From the NCBI GenBank assembly GCA_035493955.1, contig DATJHI010000039.1, positions 12,058-76,057 of the forward strand: DNA of 64,000 nt, read 5' to 3'. This document shows, piece after piece, positions 23,750 through 31,425 of the stretch (positions within the stretch are counted from its first letter, which is position 1; each line of letters starts with the position of its first letter). Position numbers and translations under genes: made by a program. This stretch comes from NCED01 sp035493955 (GTDB lineage Bacteria; Pseudomonadota; Alphaproteobacteria; Caulobacterales; Caulobacteraceae). The notes beneath the pieces are model-generated. The model did no database searches, was not told where the DNA came from, and worked only from the letters and a program-made list of their open reading frames with translations.

Positions 23750-25243
23750 TCAGGCGGCGGTGTCGAGGCAGAGGTATTTGAGCTCGGAAAAGGCCTCCAA
23801 GCCGTGGCGGGAGCCTTCGCGGCCGAGGCCAGATTGCTTCCAGCCGCCGAAGGGGATGGAGGCGCCGGTGATCTTCACGCGGTTGACCGCCACCATGCCG
23901 AAATCGAGGGCGCGGCCGAGCCTAAGCTGCCGGGCGCCGTTCTCGGTGACCACATAGGCGCAAAGGCCGTACTCCGTGGCGTTGGCGCGGGCGACGACCT
24001 CGGCCTCGCCGGCGAAGGCGGCGACCGCCGCGACCGGGCCGAAGGTCTCCTCACGCATGATCAAGGCGTCGTCGGGGACGTCGGCCAGCAGCGTCGGCTC
24101 GTAGAACAGGGGGCCGGCAGGATGGCGACGGCCGCCGGTCACGAGGCGCGCGCCCCGGGCCAGGGCGTCGGCCACGTGCTCTTCGACCTTGGCGACCGCG
24201 CGTTCATGCATGAGCGGGCCGATCTCGACGCCCGGAACCAGCCCGGCCCCGACCTTCAAGGCGGCGATCCGCTCGCCGAAGGCCTTGATGAAGGCGTCCA
24301 GCAGGCCGCGCTGGACGTAGATCCGGTTCGCGGCCAGGCAGTCCTGGCCTGAGGTCGCGAATTTCGCGTCGACGGCGATCTGCACGGCGCGCCGGAGATC
24401 GGCGTCGTCGAAGACGATGAGCGGCGCGTGGCCGCCGAGCTCCATGACCAGGCGCTTCATGGTCGGCGCGCACTGGGCGGCGATCATCCGGCCAACGCCG
24501 GTCGAGCCGGTGAAGCTCATCGCCGCGACCCGCCGGTCCTCGGCGAGGCGCCCCACGATGGCGGCCGCATCGCCGGTCACCACGTTGACCACGCCGGGCG
24601 GGAAGCCGGCGCGTTCGGCCAGTTCGGCGAGGGCCAGGGCCGAGAGCGGGGTCTCCGACGAGGGATGGATCACCACCGTGCATCCGGCGGCCAGGGCCGC
24701 GGCGACCTTGCGGGTGATCATGGCGGAGGGGAAGTTCCAGGGCGTCACCACCCCCACAACCCCCAGCGGTTCGCGCCGCACGATCATCTCGGCCCCGGCA
24801 AGGTGGCTGGTGACGCTCTCCGCGTTGAGGCGCTTGCCCTCCTCCGCGTACCATTCGACGAAGCTGGCGGCGTAGTCGATCTCGCCGCGGGATTCGTCCA
24901 GGGGCTTGCCCTGTTCGAGGGTCATGAGCAGGGCGAGGTCTTCCCTGGCGGCCTCGATCAGCTCGCACCAGCGCCGCAGCAAGGCGCCGCGATCCTGAGG
25001 CAGACGTCCTCGCCAGTCGGCGAAGGCCCGTTCGGCCGCATCGATCGCCTCGCCCGTCTGGTCGCGGTCGAGCGCGGCGACCCAGGCCAGGGTGCGGCCG
25101 GTCGCAGGATCGGTGAGCTCGAAACTCTTGCCGTCGCGGCCCATCTCCCAGCGACCGTCGACATAGGCGAGATCGCGCAACAGGTGGCGATCCCGCAACT
25201 GGACGAGAGCCTCATGGTATTCCGGTCGCGCATAGGCCGCCAT
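23750..25243 (-). CDS. succinate-semialdehyde dehydrogenase family protein (first copy)
   Basis: This is a 497-residue ALDH of the GabD group. LVQLRDRHLLRDLAYVDGRW is the classical GabD N-terminus; the catalytic Cys is 302 in SGQDCLAANR and Glu268 is in MELGGHAP. It would oxidise the aldehyde released by the co-transcribed aminotransferase. One oddity is that the usual cofactor-binding lysine in VVVKPAE is replaced by His193 in VVIHPSSETP, which I checked in the DNA (CAT). Start is supported by GGGGGA. Confidence 0.88.
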   Translation of the reverse strand: MAAYARPEYHEALVQLRDRHLLRDLAYVDGRWEMGRDGKSFELTDPATGRTLAWVAALDRDQTGEAIDAAERAFADWRGRLPQDRGALLRRWCELIEAAREDLALLMTLEQGKPLDESRGEIDYAASFVEWYAEEGKRLNAESVTSHLAGAEMIVRREPLGVVGVVTPWNFPSAMITRKVAAALAAGCTVVIHPSSETPLSALALAELAERAGFPPGVVNVVTGDAAAIVGRLAEDRRVAAMSFTGSTGVGRMIAAQCAPTMKRLVMELGGHAPLIVFDDADLRRAVQIAVDAKFATSGQDCLAANRIYVQRGLLDAFIKAFGERIAALKVGAGLVPGVEIGPLMHERAVAKVEEHVADALARGARLVTGGRRHPAGPLFYEPTLLADVPDDALIMREETFGPVAAVAAFAGEAEVVARANATEYGLCAYVVTENGARQLRLGRALDFGMVAVNRVKITGASIPFGGWKQSGLGREGSRHGLEAFSELKYLCLDTAA

Positions 25244-25318
25244 CGGGATCCCCCTTTGTCGAGGGCTTCAGCCTAGGCTTCTTCCAGGGTGAGACGGTCC
25301 AAATGCAGGGGCGCGCGC

Positions 25319-25362
25319 AGACGATCTGTCCAAAATCGACCGCCGCCGCAGACAGATCGTCT
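25319..25362. promoter_or_regulatory. 12-bp perfect inverted repeat upstream of the dehydrogenase-aminotransferase operon
   Basis: AGACGATCTGTC (25319-25330) and GACAGATCGTCT (25351-25362) are perfect inverted arms around a 20-base spacer, about 75 bases before the operon start. A TTGGAC hexamer lies near 25300 on the coding strand. It could be a regulator site, perhaps for the adjacent Lrp/AsnC protein. Confidence 0.4.
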
Positions 25363-25479
25363 AGAGCGGGATGCGAAAAAGCGGATGCCGGTTTTTCGCG
25401 TAAATCCCGCTCTAAATGCTTATAATCGATCACGTTTTATGATTTTGGATTGATTCAATCCAAAATCATCGTGATCTAG
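25363..25479 (-). repeat. dispersed double-hairpin repeat, copy 3 (inverted)
   Basis: This is the same element as at 8891-9123, in opposite orientation. Its TAGATCACGATG end supplies the TAG stop codon of the Lrp/AsnC gene, exactly as copy 1 does for the FAD oxidoreductase. Confidence 0.85.
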
Positions 25480-25958
25480 GGCTGGGCGCGTCCGGCCAGC
25501 AGGGCCGGCGGCGGCGGCGCGTCCTTGATGGTCTTGGTCACCACATAGGTGAAGTAGCGGGCGATGCCGAGATCCTGCTCAAGCAAGCCGTCTATCAGGC
25601 GTTGATAGGCGTCGATGCTGGGGGCCATGAACTTCAGGATGTAGTCCACCCCGCCGCCGACCGCCCAGCAGGCGACGATTTCCGGGACCGTCGCGACGAC
25701 GCGCTCGAAGCGATCGAAATCGGTGGCCCGGTGGTTGGAGAGCGTCACCTCCATCACCACGCTGACGACCGGCGCGATGGCGCGCGGCGCGATGCGCGCG
25801 TGGTAGCCGGTGATGACGCCGGCCTTCTCGAGCCTGCGCAACCGCAACCAGCAGGGGGTGGGCGAAAGCCCTACCGCCTCGGCGAGCCCAACCTTGGTGA
25901 TCCGGCCATCGCGCTGCACGGCCTCGAGAATCCGAAGATCAATGGCGTCGAGCTTCAT
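25476..25958 (-). CDS. Lrp/AsnC family transcriptional regulator
   Basis: This is a 160-residue regulator: an N-terminal helix-turn-helix (LDAIDLRILEAVQRDGRI, then GLAEAVGLSPTPCWLRLRRLE, residues 3-45) and a C-terminal RAM ligand domain. The family senses amino acids. Genes on either side encode alanine dehydrogenase and aminotransferase/semialdehyde dehydrogenase, so it probably controls one or both. The TAG stop comes from a dispersed repeat, so the proline-rich C-terminus may have been modified by its insertion. Confidence 0.9.
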   Translation of the reverse strand: MKLDAIDLRILEAVQRDGRITKVGLAEAVGLSPTPCWLRLRRLEKAGVITGYHARIAPRAIAPVVSVVMEVTLSNHRATDFDRFERVVATVPEIVACWAVGGGVDYILKFMAPSIDAYQRLIDGLLEQDLGIARYFTYVVTKTIKDAPPPPALLAGRAQP

Positions 25959-26087
25959 GGCGGCTCTGGCGTCGCTCTGCCGGGGTTCAGGCGGCGTGCC
26001 GAAGAACGCCGCCCAGACGAAGAACCATAGCTCGGGCGCGGCGTCTCCCTTTCATCGGCATGTCCAAAGAAAAGGCCGTTCTCTGGA

Positions 26088-27203
26088 TCATGCGGCCAAC
26101 GCCGTCGCCGGATCGGCGAACGGCAGGTCGAGACTCTCGGCGACCGCGCGCGAGGTGAGCTTGCCCCTGTGGACGCTCAGGCCCGCGAGCAGGCCAGGAT
26201 CGCGCAGCACCGCCGAAATCCCCTCGCTGGCCAGAGCCAGGCCATAGGGCAATGTGGCGTTGTTCAAGGCGTAGCTCGAAGTCTTCGGCACCGAACCGGG
26301 CATGTTGGCGACGCAGTAGTGGATCACCCCGTCCACCTCGAAAGTGGGTTCGGCGTGGGTGGTCGGCCGGGACATCTCAAAGCAGCCTCCCTGGTCTATG
26401 GAGACGTCGACCAGCACCGCCCGACGCCGCATGAGCTTGAGCATGGCGCGGCTGACCAGCTTGGGCGCGCTGGCGCCGGGGATGAGCACGGCCCCGACCA
26501 CCACATCGGCCGACACGACCTCCTCCTCCAGCGCCTCGGCGGTCGAATAACGCGTGCGCACCCGGCCGCCGAAGACCTCGTCCAGATGGCGCAGCCGCGG
26601 GATCGAACGGTCGAGCATGGAGACCTCGGCCCCGAGCCCGAGCGCCATGCGCGCCGCCTGGACGCCGACGACGCCGCCGCCGACCACGACGACCCGGGCC
26701 GGCGCCACGCCCGGCACCCCGCCCAACAGCAGGCCGCTGCCGCCGGTGTAGCTCTTGAGCGCGGTTGCGGCCGCCTCGATGGACAGCCTGCCGGCGACCT
26801 CGCTCATCGGCGCAAGCAACGGCAGGCCGCCGGCCATGTCGGTGACGGTCTCGTAGGCGACCGCGGTCACGCCGGAGTCGAGCAGGCCGCGGGTCTGGGC
26901 GGGATCGGGCGCCAGGTGCAGGTAGGTGAAGAGGATTTGTCCCTCACGCAGCTGCGCCCATTCGCTCGGCTGCGGCTCCTTCACCTTCACGATCATGTCG
27001 GCCCTGGCGAACACTTCGGCCGCGTCGCGAGCGATCGCCGCCCCGGCCGCGACATAGACGTCGTCGCCGGCGCCGATGCCCGCCCCGGCGTTGGTCTCCA
27101 CCAAGACCTCGTGGCCGCGGGCGACGTATTCCCGGACCGCGCCGGGCGTCAGCCCCACGCGGAACTCATGAGTCTTGATCTCCTTGGGCACGCCAACACG
27201 CAT
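26088..27203 (-). CDS. ald: alanine dehydrogenase
   Basis: This is a 371-residue NAD-dependent enzyme interconverting L-alanine and pyruvate plus ammonia. The canonical residues are present: Arg15 in FRVGLTP, Lys75 in KVKEPQ, His96 in YLHLAPD, and the nucleotide-binding GGGVVGVQAARMALGLGA segment. MRVGVPKEIK is the standard start, with AGGAG upstream. It can deaminate alanine formed by a pyruvate-linked aminotransferase. The neighbouring Lrp/AsnC regulator is a likely controller. Confidence 0.95.
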   Translation of the reverse strand: MRVGVPKEIKTHEFRVGLTPGAVREYVARGHEVLVETNAGAGIGAGDDVYVAAGAAIARDAAEVFARADMIVKVKEPQPSEWAQLREGQILFTYLHLAPDPAQTRGLLDSGVTAVAYETVTDMAGGLPLLAPMSEVAGRLSIEAAATALKSYTGGSGLLLGGVPGVAPARVVVVGGGVVGVQAARMALGLGAEVSMLDRSIPRLRHLDEVFGGRVRTRYSTAEALEEEVVSADVVVGAVLIPGASAPKLVSRAMLKLMRRRAVLVDVSIDQGGCFEMSRPTTHAEPTFEVDGVIHYCVANMPGSVPKTSSYALNNATLPYGLALASEGISAVLRDPGLLAGLSVHRGKLTSRAVAESLDLPFADPATALAA

Positions 27204-27300
27204 TTTCGGTCTCCTGGAGCCTTCAACTGCAAAGACCGCCGGGCGGCCTCGCGGGGATATTCGTGGCGGAACGCCGGAGACGTCGACCGGCCTCCGCGGC

Positions 27301-28653
27301 TTACGGCCCCTTGGGCGGCGCCACCGACATGACAGCCAGGGTCAGGAGCGTGGCCCCGGTCTTGATCGAGGGTTCAGGGACCGGCGCGAAAAACGGGGAG
27401 TGGTTCGCGGGCGGCGGTTCGCCCCTGGCCTTGAACTCAGCGAGCGTTTTCGGATCCGAACCGCCGACCCAGAAGAAGATCGAATTCGGGATCCCCGCAT
27501 TGACCCACTCCGAATAGTCTTCGGTGCCCGTTTGGCCGGCGACCTCCTTCGGCACGAAGCCGACCTGGTCGCCAAAGGCGGCCGTCAGCGTCGGCTTGAG
27601 CCGTTCGGCGAGCTCCACATTGTTGACCACCGAGACGGCGCCGCCGCCGATCCGCTCGAACGTGGGCTCCGGCGCGTTGGCCATCGCCGCCGCCGTCCTG
27701 GCCGTGCGCTGCATGCCGCCCATGAACAGCGCGCGAACCTCCGGCGAGAGCGAGCGCATGGTCAGCTGCACCTCGGCCTGATCGGGGATGATGTTCCCCA
27801 CCGTGCCGGCATGGAAGCTGCCGACCGAAATGACGCCGGGCTCGGCCGGCGGCTTCTCCCGGGCCACGATCATCTGGACATCGGTGACGAAGCGCGCGGC
27901 GATCACGATGGGGTCGATGGCGACGTTGGGACTGGAGCCGTGGCCCCCGCGCCCCTTGAAGGTGATCTTGAAAGTATCCGAATTGGCCGAGACGACGCCT
28001 TCCTTGACCCGAATCTCGCCGACCGGGCCCGGACCGATATGGGCGGCGAAGGCGTAGTCCGGCTTGCCGAACTTCGCGAACATCCCGGAGGCGAGCATCT
28101 TGGGCACGGCGCCGCCGATTTCCTCGGCCGGTTGACCGACGAAGATCACCGTACCGCTCCACCGGTCCTTGAGGGCGACCAGGGTCTTGGCGGTCGCCAG
28201 CCACCAAGCCATGTGGATGTCGTGGCCGCAGGAGTGGTCGACAAAGGTGGTCGCGCCGTCCGGCAGGGTCGTCTGGACCTTGCTGGCGTAGGGCAGCCCC
28301 GTCTTCTCCTCCATGGGCAAGGCGTCGAGCTCGGTGCGGACCAGCACGGTCGGCCCGGGACCGTTGCGATAGACCGCGACGATGCCGGTGCCGCCGCCGA
28401 CCTTCTCGGCCACCTCGAAGCCGATCCCCCGCATTTCCTTGGCCAAGAGGGCTGCGGTGCGCACCTCGTAGAAGCCCAGCTCGGGGTGGCTGTGGATGTC
28501 CTTGTAGACGCTGTCGATGTGCGGATAGGCCTCCGCGAGCACCGCCTTGATCCTGGCCGTGTCGGCCGCCTGGACGGCGGCTGCCGGTCCTGCGGTCGCC
28601 AGGGCCAGCGCAACGAGCGGCAGGCCCAGAACCTGAGATCTGCGGAGTTTCAC
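27301..28653 (-). CDS. secreted M20 family amidohydrolase/metallopeptidase
   Basis: This is a 450-residue M20D-type enzyme with an N-terminal signal peptide (LPLVALALATAGPAAA). Metal-site residues include Cys142 and His144 in DHSCGHDIH and Glu177-Glu178 in PAEEIGG; GRGGHGSSP is the dimer-domain loop. Such enzymes hydrolyse N-acyl amino acids or amino-acid conjugates. The start is a GTG with GGAAAGG upstream; the frame stays open for more than 1000 codons, but that is a shadow of the TonB receptor gene, from which it is separated by 14 bases. Periplasmic processing of a substrate imported by that receptor is likely. Confidence 0.87.
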   Translation of the reverse strand: MKLRRSQVLGLPLVALALATAGPAAAVQAADTARIKAVLAEAYPHIDSVYKDIHSHPELGFYEVRTAALLAKEMRGIGFEVAEKVGGGTGIVAVYRNGPGPTVLVRTELDALPMEEKTGLPYASKVQTTLPDGATTFVDHSCGHDIHMAWWLATAKTLVALKDRWSGTVIFVGQPAEEIGGAVPKMLASGMFAKFGKPDYAFAAHIGPGPVGEIRVKEGVVSANSDTFKITFKGRGGHGSSPNVAIDPIVIAARFVTDVQMIVAREKPPAEPGVISVGSFHAGTVGNIIPDQAEVQLTMRSLSPEVRALFMGGMQRTARTAAAMANAPEPTFERIGGGAVSVVNNVELAERLKPTLTAAFGDQVGFVPKEVAGQTGTEDYSEWVNAGIPNSIFFWVGGSDPKTLAEFKARGEPPPANHSPFFAPVPEPSIKTGATLLTLAVMSVAPPKGP

Positions 28654-28667
28654 GGAGGCCCTTTCCT

Positions 28668-30941
28668 CTAGTAGGCGATGCGGGCGTTGACGCCGATGAC
28701 CCGCGGCGGGAGCGAGTAGACCACCGGCGGCCCGCCGACGGTCCGCGAAGCGCCCGTGACCCCGGCGATGTCGGTGAGGTTCTGCGCAAACAGATAGATG
28801 CCCCGCTTGCCGTTCTCGATGCCGATGCGCAGGTTCACGGTCCCGTAGTCGCCATAAGTGGTGAAATTCGGGTCGGTCGTCCGGAACGTCGTCTGCATTT
28901 GGCCGGTGTAGGCGTAGTCGAGCCGGACGAGGCCGTCGTAGCCGCTGAAGACCGGCCAGGTGTAGGTGGCGTTCATCGAGGCGTTGAACTTCGGGACGCT
29001 CGGCAGGCGGTCGCCCGCCCGGCCGGTGGTGGCCGTCACCAGGACCGAGGCGTTGCGCTGATCCTCGGTGAGCCTGGCGTCGATGTAGCCAGCCGCGGCG
29101 CCCAGGGTGAAGCCCCTCGCTGGACGGGCGGTGACTTCCAGTTCCCCCCCCTTCACGCGGGCGGCCCCCGCATTGGTGATGAAGGAAAAGGCGTTGTCGG
29201 CGGTTCGCGCCGAGGTCTGGATGTTGGTCCAGTCCGTCTGGTAGGCGGCCAGATTGGCCACGAGGGCGCCGTTCAGCCAACTGGTCTTCAGACCGACCTC
29301 GTAGTTCCAAAGCTTGTCGGCCCCGTAGGGCACCAGGCCCTGCGGCAGAACGGGGATGTTGTTGGCCCCGCCGGGCCGGAAGCCTTGGGCGGCCGTAACA
29401 TAGCCCATGATCCGCGAGGAGAACTTGTAGCTGGCGTTGAACTTGGTCAGCCAGCCCTTGGCGTTGGCGCCCGCCTCCGAATAGGGCGCGGAGACGCCGC
29501 CGAAGACCCGGTCGCCCAGGGGCGTCTCGCCGGACGTCACCTTCTCGTAATCGTACCGGCGCGCGCCCACCGTCAGGGTCAGGGGCTCGACCGGATTGTA
29601 GGACACCTCCGCGAAGGCCGCCTTCTGCGTGACGTCGGTGGCGACCCAGCGATAGGCCCGGTTCTGCAGCGGCATGTAGAAGTCGCCAGTCAACGGATTG
29701 GCCAGTGAGGTGTTGCTGTCGATATAGTCGTTTCGGTGCTCGTAATAGGCCCCGAGGGTCCAGGTGAGCGGGCCGTTTCCTCTGGAACTGGCGCGCACCT
29801 CCAGAGTCCGCGATTTCAGGTAACCTGGCTGCCAGCCGCCTATGGGAAACTGGCCGCTGAGGCTCGTCGCGAAGGTCGATTGCTGGGCCGGGGTGCAGGA
29901 CGCCGTAATGCTGTAGAAGCGCTGGCAAGCCGCGTTGCTGGTCAGGAGCGGGACATAGCTCGCGGTGAAGTCCGTGGCGCGCAGGATCTCGTATTTGTAG
30001 TACGAACCCGTCGCCGTCAAAGTGACCCCGGGGAGTTCCCAGTTGTACGTCAGGTTGAAGAGATTCAGCGTATTGTTGAATGGAAGCTTGACCCTGGAGT
30101 CGGTGTTGAATTCGCCCAGCGAAGGATACCAGCCTTCCTGATCGTCGGCGTCGGTCTTCTGGTACAGATAGGTGCCCGTCAGGTTCATGTCCGGCGTGGG
30201 CGTCCAGGTCAGCAGACCGCGCGCGCCCACCGACTTGCTGTCGTTGACGTCCTTGGTCCCCAAACGGATGTTGTCCACGAAGCCGCCGCGCTTTTCGTAG
30301 AAGGTGACCAGGCGGAGGGCGAGCTTGTCCTCGGCGATGGGGTAGTTGACCATTCCCTTGGCGAAGTAGCCGGCGGAACCGTTCCGCATGGTGGACGCCT
30401 GGCCCTCGGCGGCCATTTCCCACTCATGGGTGTTCGGCTTGTTGAAGATCAGACGCAGGGTGCCGCCCATGGACGATGAGCCATAGAGGGTGCCTTGCGG
30501 GCCGCGGAGGACCTCCACCCGCGCCACGTCGAAGAGATTCAGGTCCGCGGATCCGCCGCCCGGGTCCTGGGTGGTTCCGCTCGGTCCTGTGATCGGGGTC
30601 TCGTCGTAGTACAGGCCGACGGTCGCCTCCCCGGCCGAATTGATGCCGCGGATGCTGATGCGGGCGCCCCCGAGGCCGCCCTGGGTCAGGTTTAGGTTCG
30701 GCACCTGCCGGAAGTAGTCCGGGAGGTTGGTGGCCCCCATTTCGCTGATATTTTTCTCCGTGACCGCGACGACGCTGATGGGCGTCTGCTGCAGGACAGT
30801 GGAGCGGCGCAACGAGGTGACAACGATGTCCTGGACGCCAGTGGCGTCATCCTTGGCGACGCTGCTTTGCGCGAAGGCGATGGACGAAACGAGCGAACAG
30901 GTCAGGCTCGTCGCCAAGAAGAATAGCGCTTTACGAGTCAT
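28668..30941 (-). CDS. TonB-dependent outer-membrane receptor
   Basis: This 757-residue receptor has a signal peptide ending AFAQ, TonB box DIVVTS (38-43), a plug domain with GARISIRGIN and VEVLRGPQGTLYG, and a 22-strand barrel ending in ARIAY with the terminal aromatic. It belongs to the CirA/Fiu-like expansion common in sphingomonads and Caulobacterales. It forms an operon with the downstream M20 amidohydrolase, so its ligand is plausibly a peptide or N-acyl amino acid rather than a siderophore (inference). Confidence 0.9.
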   Translation of the reverse strand: MTRKALFFLATSLTCSLVSSIAFAQSSVAKDDATGVQDIVVTSLRRSTVLQQTPISVVAVTEKNISEMGATNLPDYFRQVPNLNLTQGGLGGARISIRGINSAGEATVGLYYDETPITGPSGTTQDPGGGSADLNLFDVARVEVLRGPQGTLYGSSSMGGTLRLIFNKPNTHEWEMAAEGQASTMRNGSAGYFAKGMVNYPIAEDKLALRLVTFYEKRGGFVDNIRLGTKDVNDSKSVGARGLLTWTPTPDMNLTGTYLYQKTDADDQEGWYPSLGEFNTDSRVKLPFNNTLNLFNLTYNWELPGVTLTATGSYYKYEILRATDFTASYVPLLTSNAACQRFYSITASCTPAQQSTFATSLSGQFPIGGWQPGYLKSRTLEVRASSRGNGPLTWTLGAYYEHRNDYIDSNTSLANPLTGDFYMPLQNRAYRWVATDVTQKAAFAEVSYNPVEPLTLTVGARRYDYEKVTSGETPLGDRVFGGVSAPYSEAGANAKGWLTKFNASYKFSSRIMGYVTAAQGFRPGGANNIPVLPQGLVPYGADKLWNYEVGLKTSWLNGALVANLAAYQTDWTNIQTSARTADNAFSFITNAGAARVKGGELEVTARPARGFTLGAAAGYIDARLTEDQRNASVLVTATTGRAGDRLPSVPKFNASMNATYTWPVFSGYDGLVRLDYAYTGQMQTTFRTTDPNFTTYGDYGTVNLRIGIENGKRGIYLFAQNLTDIAGVTGASRTVGGPPVVYSLPPRVIGVNARIAY

Positions 30942-31425
30942 GCTTCTTCAATTCCCCTCAATTGATCGATGTGCCGAAATGCATGAAAACGACGATCCGG
31001 GAGACTAAGCCGCCCAGGACCGGGACGCCGAGCAACCTCAGAATATTCTTTCAAATACATCTGTAGCTGCACGTTCATCATCTAAGATCCCCGGGAAATC
31101 CGGAGACCGTCACGCGTGTTCCGTTGGAGAATTTCCGCTCGTCGTTGAATTGCGAGGGACTCGACGTCATGAAAGCGCCACAGCCTTCCTTTAAGAAGGC
31201 CTTGGCCACCACAGCAGCAACGAAGTCTTCGCTGGGCGTCATTGGGTCTCGCCTCCCGCATAGCGCGGTTTATGAAAGCTAACCTCGGACCAAAGCGCCC
31301 CTCTTCCCCCTGGTGAGAGCAAAGGAAGACAAAGCTGCTCCTACGATACGCAGCAAGCTCGGCCGAATGCGGATGAACGGTCGCGGCCGGATCGCAGCGA
31401 CGACCTCGGAGCTGGAAAACGGCGG
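30942..31425. other. intergenic region with the receptor promoter and a possible small ORF
   Basis: This gap of about 480 bases lies between the PucR-type gene end and the TonB receptor start. The part next to the receptor (30942-31080) is unusually AT-rich for this genome and should carry its promoter. The rest holds the small candidate frame listed separately. The minus-strand frame spanning 31082-31816 is a shadow of the regulator. Confidence 0.45.
31078..31242 (-). CDS. candidate small ORF, 54 residues
   Basis: An ATG at 31242 preceded by GGGAGGCGAG opens a 54-codon frame (MTPSEDFVAAVVAKAFLKEG...). The ribosome site is good, but GC at third positions is only about two thirds, well below neighbouring genes. 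It lies in the leader side of the TonB receptor gene. No family is recognised; it may be spurious. Confidence 0.25.
   Translation of the reverse strand: MTPSEDFVAAVVAKAFLKEGCGAFMTSSPSQFNDERKFSNGTRVTVSGFPGDLR

Noticed and set aside
27301..30423. A minus-strand frame of over 1000 codons
   Set aside because: Only its last 450 residues are the M20 enzyme; the rest is an alternative frame of the TonB receptor gene with Arg/Gly-rich low-complexity sequence.
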